64,000 nt of DNA from positions 1 to 64,000 of the forward strand of contig JBMDXQ010000017.1 of assembly GCA_048594975.1 (NCBI GenBank), in the 5' to 3' direction. Below the pieces are notes generated by a model. That model was not told the origin of the DNA. It saw nothing but the letters and a program-made list of their open reading frames with translations, and did not search any database. This DNA comes from JBMDXB01 sp048594975 (lineage in GTDB: Bacteria; Acidobacteriota; Vicinamibacteria; Vicinamibacterales; 2-12-FULL-66-21). Both the position numbers and the translations under genes were made by a program. Numbering within the stretch: position 1 is the first letter of the stretch; every line of letters starts with the position of its first letter. Shown here piece after piece: positions 51,053-57,368 of the stretch.

Positions 51053-51237
51053 GGGTGCTGGGGCCGGAACCCTCAGATCCGGCAACGGTTTCGAGCCACC
51101 GCGTACGATTTCGTAACGGTTCATGCGTGAGATGAGCCACAATGTAGCAAATCCGTTCAGTGTCAGCTTCCCCTGGCAACGCCGATCAGGGGTCTCGACG
51201 AGGCGGCACACGACTTGATTCAGTTCAGGCCCACACC

Positions 51238-52176
51238 ATGGCCGAGGTGCATCCGGATACGCCGCGAACGACCGCGGATCTCCGCCGCTGGATCCGCGAG
51301 GAACTCCGGCTGCCCGAGGACCTCGTCGTCCGGCTGCTCGACAACATCGATGCCGTGCTCCTCAGCCAGCGGCAGCTCATCGAGGAGTCGAAGCGCGACG
51401 CGATCCGCGCCCTGTCGGAAGGCTTCGCCGCCAAGATGGAGCGGCTGCAGAAGCAACTGACCGACAAGGACGTCACCGTCAGCAACATCGCGCGCTACTT
51501 CGAGGAGGTGGTCGCGGAGCTGACCGAGAAGTCGCACCGCGATCCCAAGACCAAGCTGCTGAACTTCGACTGGTTCATGGAGCGCGTCGAGTCGTTCCTC
51601 GCCGTCGAGCAGCGCGTGCGGTGGTGCGGCATCGGGGTGGTCGATATCAACAGCTTCAAGTGGTACAACGACACCCTCGGGCACGCGGCCGGCGACCGGA
51701 TCATCGAGCGGGTCGCGTGCATCCTCGCCGACCAGATCCGATCCGAGGACTTCCTCGCCCTCGAGCGCGCCGGTGAAGCGCGCGATCTGCACGCGCGGTT
51801 CGGCGGCGACGAGTTCTGTTTCCTGATCCCGGACCTGCCTGGGTGCAGCCAGGCGGCGGAGGTCGCGAACCGCTTCAAGGCGGCGGTCGAGAAGTACGAC
51901 TGGGAACGGGACGACCGCCGACTGCTCGCGCGGCCGGTCCGCGTCGACGTCGGCATTGTCTGCCTGCGGCTCGGCCCGGTGGCCGAGCGCCGCGGAGTGG
52001 CGCGGAAGCTCGCGGCGGAACTGATCCAGCGCGCCGACAAGTTGATGTACGACGCAAAAGGCCAGCACGCCGCGCGGGTGTACACCGCGGCGGTCCGGGT
52101 CGAGAGCGGCGAGCTCGTCGACACCATCGCGGAGTTCGACCGCATGCACAGCCGGAAGTCCGCCGGCCACGTCTGA
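51238..52176 (+). CDS. GGDEF-domain diguanylate cyclase
   Basis: 312 residues from M-A-E-V-H-P. A helical and coiled-coil N-domain (about 10-100) could be the RsbT docking part. The GGDEF domain spans 100-285: D-P-K-T-K-L-L-N-F, D-I-N-S-F-K-W-Y-N-D and F-G-G-D-E-F (188-193), so it is probably an active c-di-GMP synthase. The inhibitory R-x-x-D site is E-x-x-D (Glu180-Asp183), hence product inhibition may be weak. It lies 186 bases after the RsbX-like gene; that gap has no clear terminator. Vibrio stressosomes also pair with a GGDEF output. Confidence 0.85.
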   Translation: MAEVHPDTPRTTADLRRWIREELRLPEDLVVRLLDNIDAVLLSQRQLIEESKRDAIRALSEGFAAKMERLQKQLTDKDVTVSNIARYFEEVVAELTEKSHRDPKTKLLNFDWFMERVESFLAVEQRVRWCGIGVVDINSFKWYNDTLGHAAGDRIIERVACILADQIRSEDFLALERAGEARDLHARFGGDEFCFLIPDLPGCSQAAEVANRFKAAVEKYDWERDDRRLLARPVRVDVGIVCLRLGPVAERRGVARKLAAELIQRADKLMYDAKGQHAARVYTAAVRVESGELVDTIAEFDRMHSRKSAGHV

Positions 52177-52214
52177 TTGCCCGGTTTCCCAGGCCAGTGT
52201 TACACTTGGGGGCT

Positions 52215-52377
52215 CGAGTCGACAGTCGACGGTCGACAGTCAGGGTCAGAGTCAGAGTCGAAGGTCAGGGTCAGAGTCGCCAATCGGCGTCGGCCGTCCG
52301 ATTCGGCAATCGCCGGTTCCACGATGCTGCGAACCGGCATCTGGCCAGGACACTCCGCAATCGCCAATCGCCGATTG
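52215..52377. repeat. GTCGACA/GTCAGAG words and inverted CAATCGGCG
   Basis: 52215-52280 has repeated GTCGACAG, GTCAGGG and GTCAGAG words. CAATCGGCG (52281-52289) pairs exactly with CGCCGATTG (52369-52377), with further CAATCG words between. It fills the gap before tRNA-His. Confidence 0.7.
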
Positions 52378-52415
52378 AAATCCGCGTTCGTCAATCGACG
52401 ATCCGCACTGCGTGT

Positions 52416-52491
52416 GGTGGGTGTAGCTCAGCGGTAGAGCGCCGGACTGTGGCTCCGGAAGTCGCGGGTTCGAACCCCGTCATCCACCCCA
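52416..52491 (+). tRNA. tRNA-His (anticodon GTG)
   Basis: A full cloverleaf can be drawn: acceptor GTGGGTG/CATCCAC, D arm GCTC/GAGC, anticodon stem CCGGA/TCCGG around loop CTGTGGC (GTG), T arm GCGGG-TTCGAAC-CCCGT. The extra G at 52416 is G-1, paired with discriminator C73, the histidine identity element. CCA is encoded. A 15-base piece of its T arm is repeated at 53970. Confidence 0.97.
52461..52475 (+). repeat. putative attachment core in tRNA-His (left copy)
   Basis: GTCGCGGGTTCGAAC in the variable-loop/T-arm part of tRNA-His matches 53970-53984 exactly. The T arm of tRNA genes is a usual integrase target. Confidence 0.5.
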
Positions 52492-52560
52492 ACTTGCTTC
52501 TTCAGGTCTTCAAACAGGTTGGCGTCGTTTTCGGAGTTCTCCGGGGCGTCCCTTGAACCT

Positions 52561-52620
52561 GACCACGGCTGCGTTGGGGCCAATTCCCAGCGCAACGATC
52601 AGTGGCGACACGAATGTCAG
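52561..52620 (-). pseudogene. ADOP permease first-helix remnant
   Basis: A short frame reads L-T-F-V-S-P-L-I-V-A-L-G-I-G-P-N-A-A-V-V, the signature of the ADOP first helix (compare L-A-L-G-I-G-A-N-S-A-I-F at 14.8 kb). No start, periplasmic domain or FtsX core follows. It is debris, on the minus strand, beyond the end of another ADOP fragment. Confidence 0.45.
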
Positions 52621-52691
52621 ACCTGACGTCCGGCGGGCTTCTGGCCGAGTATCGGAGATTCGCTGACAGCCCGCGAGCGTACCCTGTTCGG

Positions 52692-53110
52692 TCACTCTGC
52701 CCGCAGCGCATCCACGGGGTCGATCTTCGTCGTCGCACGGGCGGGTAGGTAGCTCGCGAGGAGCGCCACGGCGAGCACCAGCGTCGGGACCGCCGCGAAC
52801 ACGGCGCCGGCGCGTGGGTTTACTCCGAAGAGGAACGCGGTCGTCAGCCGAACCGCCGCGAGCGCGAGCGGTACGCCGATGACGATACCCGGAATGCAAG
52901 CAGGGCGCCCAGGACGAGACCGATGATCGCCAGCAGGACCATCCCGGCCATCCGCGCTCGCTCGAGTCGCGGTCGCCTCCCAGCCGGCCTGAAGCGTCGT
53001 CGCGGAGGACATTTCCACGCGGACAGGCATGCGGCGTAGCAGCTCTCGGGCCCGCTCGGCGATGGTGGACGCCGACGCGCCGGCCCGCACAATCACCGCG
53101 TTTGCCGTCT
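52692..53110 (-). pseudogene. ADOP permease C-terminal remnant with frameshifts
   Basis: The frame reads V-R-A-G-A-S-A-S-T-I and R-M-P-V-R-V-E near the start, shifts near 52970 (the helix G-M-V-L-L-A-I-I-G-L-V-L-G-A is in another frame), and resumes as I-G-V-P-L-A-L-A-A-V-R-L-T ending K-I-D-P-V-D-A-L-R-A-E, the ADOP C-terminal signature. It lacks the N-terminal two thirds. Confidence 0.65.
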
Positions 53111-53422
53111 GGGGATCGTCGCAATGTGATGCACCGCCAGCAACGGGTTACGCCGCCACCGACGCAGCCGGGCAGTCACAATGATCCCCTTGTGGCGTGA
53201 GAGCAAATCTCCGGGACTTGACATGCCGTACCCCAAACCTGTTGATAGCCGGAGGGTCGCCGCCCCGGAGAAAGAGGGGAGCGAGGCGGGCGACGGAAAG
53301 CCGGCAGAAGCGGTCGCCGCGCCCGTACAGCCCGCCAACACCGTAACGTCCATTGAGGAACCGACGTACCGATGTTCTGGACATTCCCCTTGACGTGGAA
53401 TACGCCGGCCGAACTCGCGTCG

Positions 53423-53450
53423 TTGCGACCAGGTGCTACACTTCGATAAT
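53423..53450 (+). promoter_or_regulatory. hicAB promoter
   Basis: TTGCGA (53423-53428), a 16-base spacer and GATAAT (53445-53450), 66 bases before the hicA start. HicAB operons are usually autoregulated here. Confidence 0.45.
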
Positions 53451-53516
53451 GGCGTTGGACCGGCCCGGACACGACGTGAGCGGACGGCGAGACGTTGACC
53501 ACCGTGTTCGAACGTC

Positions 53517-53714
53517 ATGCCGCCGAAGATCAGGGAACTGATCAGCGAACTGGAAGCCGCAGGATTCGTGAACCGCGGCGGAAAGGGCGGCCATAGGAAT
53601 TTCACGCATCCGAAGGTTGCCAAGCCGATAACACTTTCCGGTAATGCTGGCGACGACGCCAAACGCTATCAAGAGAAAGCCGTGCGGGCGGCCATCGAGG
53701 AGTCCAGGAAATGA
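53517..53714 (+). CDS. hicA: HicA-family mRNA interferase toxin
   Basis: 65 residues, the usual HicA length. The dsRBD-like fold is visible: I-R-E-L-I-S-E-L-E-A-A-G-F, then G-G-K-G-G-H-R-N-F with the catalytic His26, and the final strand I-T-L-S-G followed by K-A-V-R-A-A-I-E-E-S. HicA cleaves mRNA on the ribosome and is blocked by HicB. The order is toxin first; the stop overlaps the hicB start (ATGA). The gene is intact although the DNA around it is decayed. Confidence 0.92.
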   Translation: MPPKIRELISELEAAGFVNRGGKGGHRNFTHPKVAKPITLSGNAGDDAKRYQEKAVRAAIEESRK

Positions 53715-53953
53715 CGGCGGGTGCTCGCTACGTCAAGATCGTCGAATGGTCCGATGAAGATGGCTGCTTCGTTGGAAGCTGTCCCGGTCTGTTCTACGGC
53801 GGCTGCCATGGCGACGACGAGAAAGCCGTATTCGCTGAGCTGTGCGAGTTGGTCGAAGAAACGATCGAGCTGTACGCAAAGGACGGCACGCCGCTGCCGC
53901 CGCCTACCTCGGGTAAGGACTACGCCAACAAGATGCTGTCGATCGCCTCTTGA
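53711..53953 (+). CDS. hicB: HicB-family antitoxin, short form
   Basis: 80 residues. The partial RNase-H-like fold typical of HicB is seen in Y-V-K-I-V-E-W-S-D-E-D-G-C-F-V-G-S-C-P-G-L, G-C-H-G-D-D and E-L-V-E-E-T-I-E. There is no C-terminal helix-turn-helix or ribbon-helix-helix, so operator binding must come from another part or be absent. It neutralises HicA. The att-like repeat at 53970 begins 17 bases after its stop. Confidence 0.9.
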   Translation: MTAGARYVKIVEWSDEDGCFVGSCPGLFYGGCHGDDEKAVFAELCELVEETIELYAKDGTPLPPPTSGKDYANKMLSIAS

Positions 53954-53969
53954 AGGATTCTTGAGACAT

Positions 53970-53984
53970 GTCGCGGGTTCGAAC
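53970..53984 (+). repeat. putative attachment core (right copy)
   Basis: A 15-base perfect direct repeat of the tRNA-His segment at 52461-52475. With that copy it brackets the ADOP debris and hicAB. No integrase gene is seen between them. Confidence 0.5.
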
Positions 53985-54059
53985 GATGTCTACGCATTGA
54001 AACGTGACTCACTGCAGAGTTTGCGGCCGTACGCGCTACACTCGACGTGTAGCGAGACG

Positions 54060-54291
54060 CGGCCATTGGTCGCCAAGCCTGCAGTCGTGCACAGCGATCC
54101 AGAGATCCTGAGTGGAACGCTCGTGTTCGTCGGCACGCGCGTTCCGGTTCAGTCGCTCGTCGACTATCTCGAAGGCGGCGACACGCTGGACGTTTCTGCG
54201 CCAGTGTGCATCCGTGACTTGCGAGCAGGCCATCGCCGCGCTCGAACTCGCGCGAGAGCGCCTGCTGAGCGGTGCGCGTTCTCCTCGATGA
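54060..54291 (+). pseudogene. frameshifted DUF433 antitoxin
   Basis: The first frame reads D-P-E-I-L-S-G-T-L-V-F-V-G-T-R-V-P-V and Y-L-E-G-G-D-T-L-D. After about 54193 the continuation F-L-R-Q-C-A-S-V-T-C-E-Q-A-I-A-A-L-E-L-A is one base out of frame. Together they make a whole DUF433 antitoxin, so a single-base indel has broken it. Confidence 0.65.
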
Positions 54292-54331
54292 GAATCGCCC
54301 GCACGATCTGACTCGAGCCGCGGTCGTCTAA
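54272..54331 (+). pseudogene. truncated DUF5615 PIN-like toxin
   Basis: A GTG start overlapping the DUF433 end gives R-V-L-L-D-E-N-R-P-H-D-L, the exact family N-terminus, but a TAA follows after 19 codons. Only the first strand and helix remain. DUF433-DUF5615 is a standard toxin-antitoxin pairing. Confidence 0.6.
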
Positions 54332-54341
54332 ACAGCACCGA

Positions 54342-54621
54342 TGGAGAATGCGCCGCCGAATCCCGACGACGTTCTCTTCGAAGCGCTCACACCGGTCAGC
54401 CTTCCAGTCCGCTTCACACGGCAGCGCTGGGAATTGATCGCGACTGCCAAGCACCGGTCATGGCCGGACGCGAAAACGCCGTGAAAGCGGCGTTGGAAGC
54501 CCCGGACGCGATCCGTCAGAGCCGGACCGACGCCCAGGTGCTCTCTTCTACCGGGATTCCTGATCACCGCATATCCGACTGACGCAATCAAGGAAGGCGT
54601 TCGAGTATGGCCGAAGTGAAG
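54342..54621 (+). pseudogene. broken small gene coupled to DUF2283
   Basis: An ATG opens F-T-R-Q-R-W-E-L-I-A-T-A-K-H, then V-M-A-G-R-E-N-A-V-K-A-A-L and I-R-Q-S-R-T-D-A-Q-V in a second frame, and F-L-I-T-A-Y-P-T-D-A-I-K-E-G in a third. The pieces read as one small protein often found beside DUF2283, probably a toxin-like partner, with at least two frameshifts. Confidence 0.5.
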
Positions 54622-54873
54622 GTATTCCATGACCGTGAGGGTCAAACGTTGACGGTCTGGTTCACTGACCCTTCGCACGAATACGTCTGCGAGGAGACGG
54701 GCGACGAAGTCGTGTTGATGAAGGCCGCTGATTGTCGATCTCGATCCGGACGGTCGACGGGCCCTGCGGCAAGAAGCGGCGACGCGATTCTCCTGCTACC
54801 CGAAGAGTCACGGTCAGGGCAGGCACCTGGCGCTCGCGAGGCTCGACGAGGCTTGCGTAACTTTGCATTGTAG
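54607..54873 (+). pseudogene. DUF2283 protein with altered C-terminus
   Basis: A-E-V-K-V-F-H-D-R-E-G-Q-T-L-T-V and E-Y-V-C-E-E-T-G-D-E-V-V-L-M-K match DUF2283, but the family ending is replaced after about codon 42 by Arg/Ser-rich sequence, as expected after an indel. The start overlaps the previous remnant. It is probably non-functional. Confidence 0.5.
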
Positions 54874-54911
54874 AGTATATTGCGGGTGTGTCTTTCTGCG
54901 GAGCGCCGACC

Positions 54912-56285
54912 ATGAAGAGAGCCACAATCTCTGGTGGCGTGTTCGTGACGCTGCTCGTCCTCGTCCTTGCCGGAAACCACCGGGCCGTCGAGGAGGACAT
55001 CGACGCGCGGGCGGCCTCGCCCGCGGCCGCTTCCCCGATCGCATCGATGGAGGAGGCTCACCAGGGCTTCCTGTACGGCCGCGTCAGCACCGATGACGGC
55101 ACCACATACGTGGGACGGCTGCGCTTCGGGCGCGACGAAGAGGCGTTCTGGGGAGACTATTTCAACGGCGTCAAGCCCGACAACCCGTGGGCCGCCCGGT
55201 CGCAGGTCCCCGAGCTGACGCAGAAGCGCCGCGCGTTTTCGATCTTCGGGTTCGAGATTCCGCTCGGGGAGCGTCAGATCGACGTCGCCCGGCCCTTCAT
55301 GGCGCGCCTCGGCGACATTGCGCGCATCGAGGCGCGCGGCCGCGAGGTGCGGGTGACGCTCAAGAGCGGCACCGTGTTCGACCTTGACCGCTTTGCTGCC
55401 AACGACTTCGACGACGGCGTGCGGGTGTGGGATGAGAAACGCGGCGTCGTCGACCTCGCCAGTTGGGCCGGTGGAATACCACCTCCATCGCGCGTGCGGA
55501 TCCGCACCATCGAGCTCCTCCCCACCGCCCGCCTGGGCGCCGCCCCCGCCCGGCTGCACGGTAAAGTGCGCACGCGGCAGGGCGACTTTTCCGGCTTCGT
55601 CCAGTGGGACCGGCAGGCGTGCGTCGCGGCCGACGAGCTTGATGGCCGCACCGCCGACGGTCCGCTCGGTCTGCGTTTCGACACCATCCGCTCCATCGCA
55701 CGCCGCTCGAGCAACAGCTCGCTGGTGACGCTGGTGAACGACCGCGAGATCGTCCTTTCCGGCACCCGCGAAGTTGGCGAGGGCAACCGCGGGATCTACG
55801 TAGACGACCCTCGCTACGGCCGGGTGCTGGTCTCCTGGGACGCCTTCGAGCGCATCGACTTCAGCGCCGCCGGCAGCGGGCCCGCCTACACCGATTTCCC
55901 GGGAGGGCGCCCGCTCACCGGAACCGTCACGACCCGTGCCGGTCGCCGTCTCACCGGCCGGCTGGTCTACGACCTCGACGAAAGCGAGACCACCGAGACC
56001 CTCGATGCCCCGTCTCGGGGGGTGGACTACACCATCCCGTTCGGCCTGATCGCCTCAATCGCGCCCGCTGGCCGCGAAGAGCGCGGCGCCCAGCGCGCCC
56101 GGGTGACGCTCCATAACGGCGAGGAGCTGCACCTGGAGCGCGCCGGCGATCTCGGCAAGGGGAATGCCGGCATGTTGATCTTTGCGAACGGTCGTGAGCG
56201 CCCCGAGCACGTGCAGTGGGCCGACGTCGAGGAGGTCCATCTCGACAGACCGCCGGCGATGTACCCGCCGCTCCGCGGGCGTTAG
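54912..56285 (+). CDS. exported conserved protein of unknown function
   Basis: 457 residues from the ATG at 54912 (a GTG at 54888 is possible). The hydrophobic segment G-G-V-F-V-T-L-L-V-L-V-L-A acts as signal or anchor. The rest is built of repeated beta units of the type G-R-L-x-F/Y and L-x-G-T-V-T-T/R with L-T-G-R-L-V-Y-D-L-D-E-S-E, suggesting three or more similar small-barrel repeats. No catalytic motif is evident. Base composition is normal for this genome, so it marks the return from the decayed region. I do not recognise a named family. Confidence 0.7.
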   Translation: MKRATISGGVFVTLLVLVLAGNHRAVEEDIDARAASPAAASPIASMEEAHQGFLYGRVSTDDGTTYVGRLRFGRDEEAFWGDYFNGVKPDNPWAARSQVPELTQKRRAFSIFGFEIPLGERQIDVARPFMARLGDIARIEARGREVRVTLKSGTVFDLDRFAANDFDDGVRVWDEKRGVVDLASWAGGIPPPSRVRIRTIELLPTARLGAAPARLHGKVRTRQGDFSGFVQWDRQACVAADELDGRTADGPLGLRFDTIRSIARRSSNSSLVTLVNDREIVLSGTREVGEGNRGIYVDDPRYGRVLVSWDAFERIDFSAAGSGPAYTDFPGGRPLTGTVTTRAGRRLTGRLVYDLDESETTETLDAPSRGVDYTIPFGLIASIAPAGREERGAQRARVTLHNGEELHLERAGDLGKGNAGMLIFANGRERPEHVQWADVEEVHLDRPPAMYPPLRGR

Positions 56286-56580
56286 CGCTCCCGGCGTGAA
56301 TGCTCGGATATGAAGCTCGTGCGAGAGCAGCGCTTAGCGGGAAGCCAATCAGCATCGAGATCACGGCGCCGGCCAAGTTCTCGTTGGCTGCCCTGAATCG
56401 CGTGCTGCGGGAACTCGGGTTTCCTCCGGCGAACCGCGCTGACCTGGCACCCGTCCTCGCGGCTTGAAAGAACTCGACACTTTGCCCACGAAACCGGCCG
56501 CCTTGAACCGAGACGGCCGGACCAGCCAATCGAAAACCGCCCGAACACCCGACGATTTCCGAACCACCGAGACGCGACTT

Positions 56581-56823
56581 CTACTTTTCCACCAGTTTCA
56601 AGACACTACCACCGTTTGCGTTGTTTCCGATAAACAGATTTGTTCCGGACTGCGAGCTGGTGAGAACCCATTCACCTGCCACAACGCGGTTGCGAATCAG
56701 CACCGGAGCGAGTGCAACGGCAACGCCGAGCAGAAGAGCGGACACTGCTACTACACGACGCGTGACGTTTGCCACCCAAACGGCCATCAACGGGATAAGG
56801 ACCAGCGCATTCTCACGATTCGT
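56581..56823 (-). pseudogene. fragment of a GT39/ArnT-type membrane glycosyltransferase
   Basis: R-E-N-A-L-V-L-I-P, a helix V-A-V-S-A-L-L-L-G-V-A-V-A-L-A-P, then L-I-R-N-R-V-V-A-G-E-W-V-L-T-S-S and G-T-N-L-F-I-G-N-N. That set is typical of dolichyl-phosphate-mannose-type membrane glycosyltransferases. Only about 80 codons remain and both ends are missing. Confidence 0.55.
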
Positions 56824-56982
56824 GCTCGTGCGAGGCGGTCATCAGCCACGTCTCGAGCCTGCGACGATTATAGATGCCAGCTTACGGCCGCTCTATCTGA
56901 GCGGAGTGGCGTCGTGCCCTGTTTCGGGTCCGGCTGAAGACCGCACGGACCGCTGAACACGACCGTCGATCGATCAAGTATT

Positions 56983-57024
56983 AGAACTCAGAGCCAAGAA
57001 GCTCAGAAGGTTCTGAGTTCTTGG
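56983..57024. repeat. inverted repeat of AGAACTCAGA words
   Basis: AGAACTCAGA (56983-56992) pairs with TCTGAGTTCT (57012-57021), and CCAAGAA (56994-57000) with TTCTTGG (57018-57024). It lies beyond the end of the zinc-ribbon gene and could be its terminator. Confidence 0.6.
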
Positions 57025-57058
57025 TTTCTCAACAGGCTCCCGGCCTGCCTCCCGGCGC

Positions 57059-57247
57059 TCACGTGAAGCGCGGCGCGGCGCCGCCGCCGCCGGCGCTTCG
57101 CGGCGACGTGCCCCGCGCGGCGAAGGTGGAAAAGAGCTTCTCCAGGCTGGTGGACTGGCACTTCGGGCACTCGGCCTGGCGGCTCGCGGTGACGAGCCGC
57201 TCGAACCGGTGCCCGCAGTCGTGGCAGGTGAACTCGAATAATGGCAT
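57059..57247 (-). CDS. FmdB-family zinc-ribbon protein
   Basis: 62 residues. The start P-L-F-E-F-T-C-H-D-C-G-H-R-F-E and the second knuckle C-P-K-C give the C-x-x-C...C-x-x-C ribbon of FmdB regulators; K-L-F-S-T-F is the conserved end of the domain. A Gly/Ala tail follows. It is a cytosolic, probably nucleic-acid-related small protein of unknown target. Divergent from the large glycosidase, with 121 bases between starts. Confidence 0.85.
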   Translation of the reverse strand: MPLFEFTCHDCGHRFERLVTASRQAECPKCQSTSLEKLFSTFAARGTSPRSAGGGGAAPRFT

Positions 57248-57368
57248 GTGATGGCTCGAGGCTCCCGTTCACATGATGCACGAGCCGGGCCCGACGTTAC
57301 AGTCCGGCCCTCCGGGTTACACTTTCGGCTCCCGAGCATCATCGGGCTCTCTCGAAGGAGGCGGCGGC

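Larger units (their letters stand above)
56286..57058. other. decayed low-GC region with no intact gene
   Basis: 773 bases. 56331-56466 encodes a stray piece K-P-I-S-I-E-I-T-A-P-A-K-F without a start. 56581-56823 carries a glycosyltransferase remnant, and 56983-57024 an inverted repeat (both listed). The stretch 56570-56760 is visibly richer in A and T than the flanks. Confidence 0.5.

Noticed and set aside
51053..51237. A terminator or riboswitch between the RsbX-like and GGDEF genes.
   Set aside because: Only weak imperfect pairing could be drawn, with no T tract and no known c-di-GMP riboswitch core.
53181..53393. A 70-codon plus-strand frame before hicA.
   Set aside because: No motif, no ribosome site and low-complexity Ala/Glu/Pro content; it lies in decayed DNA.
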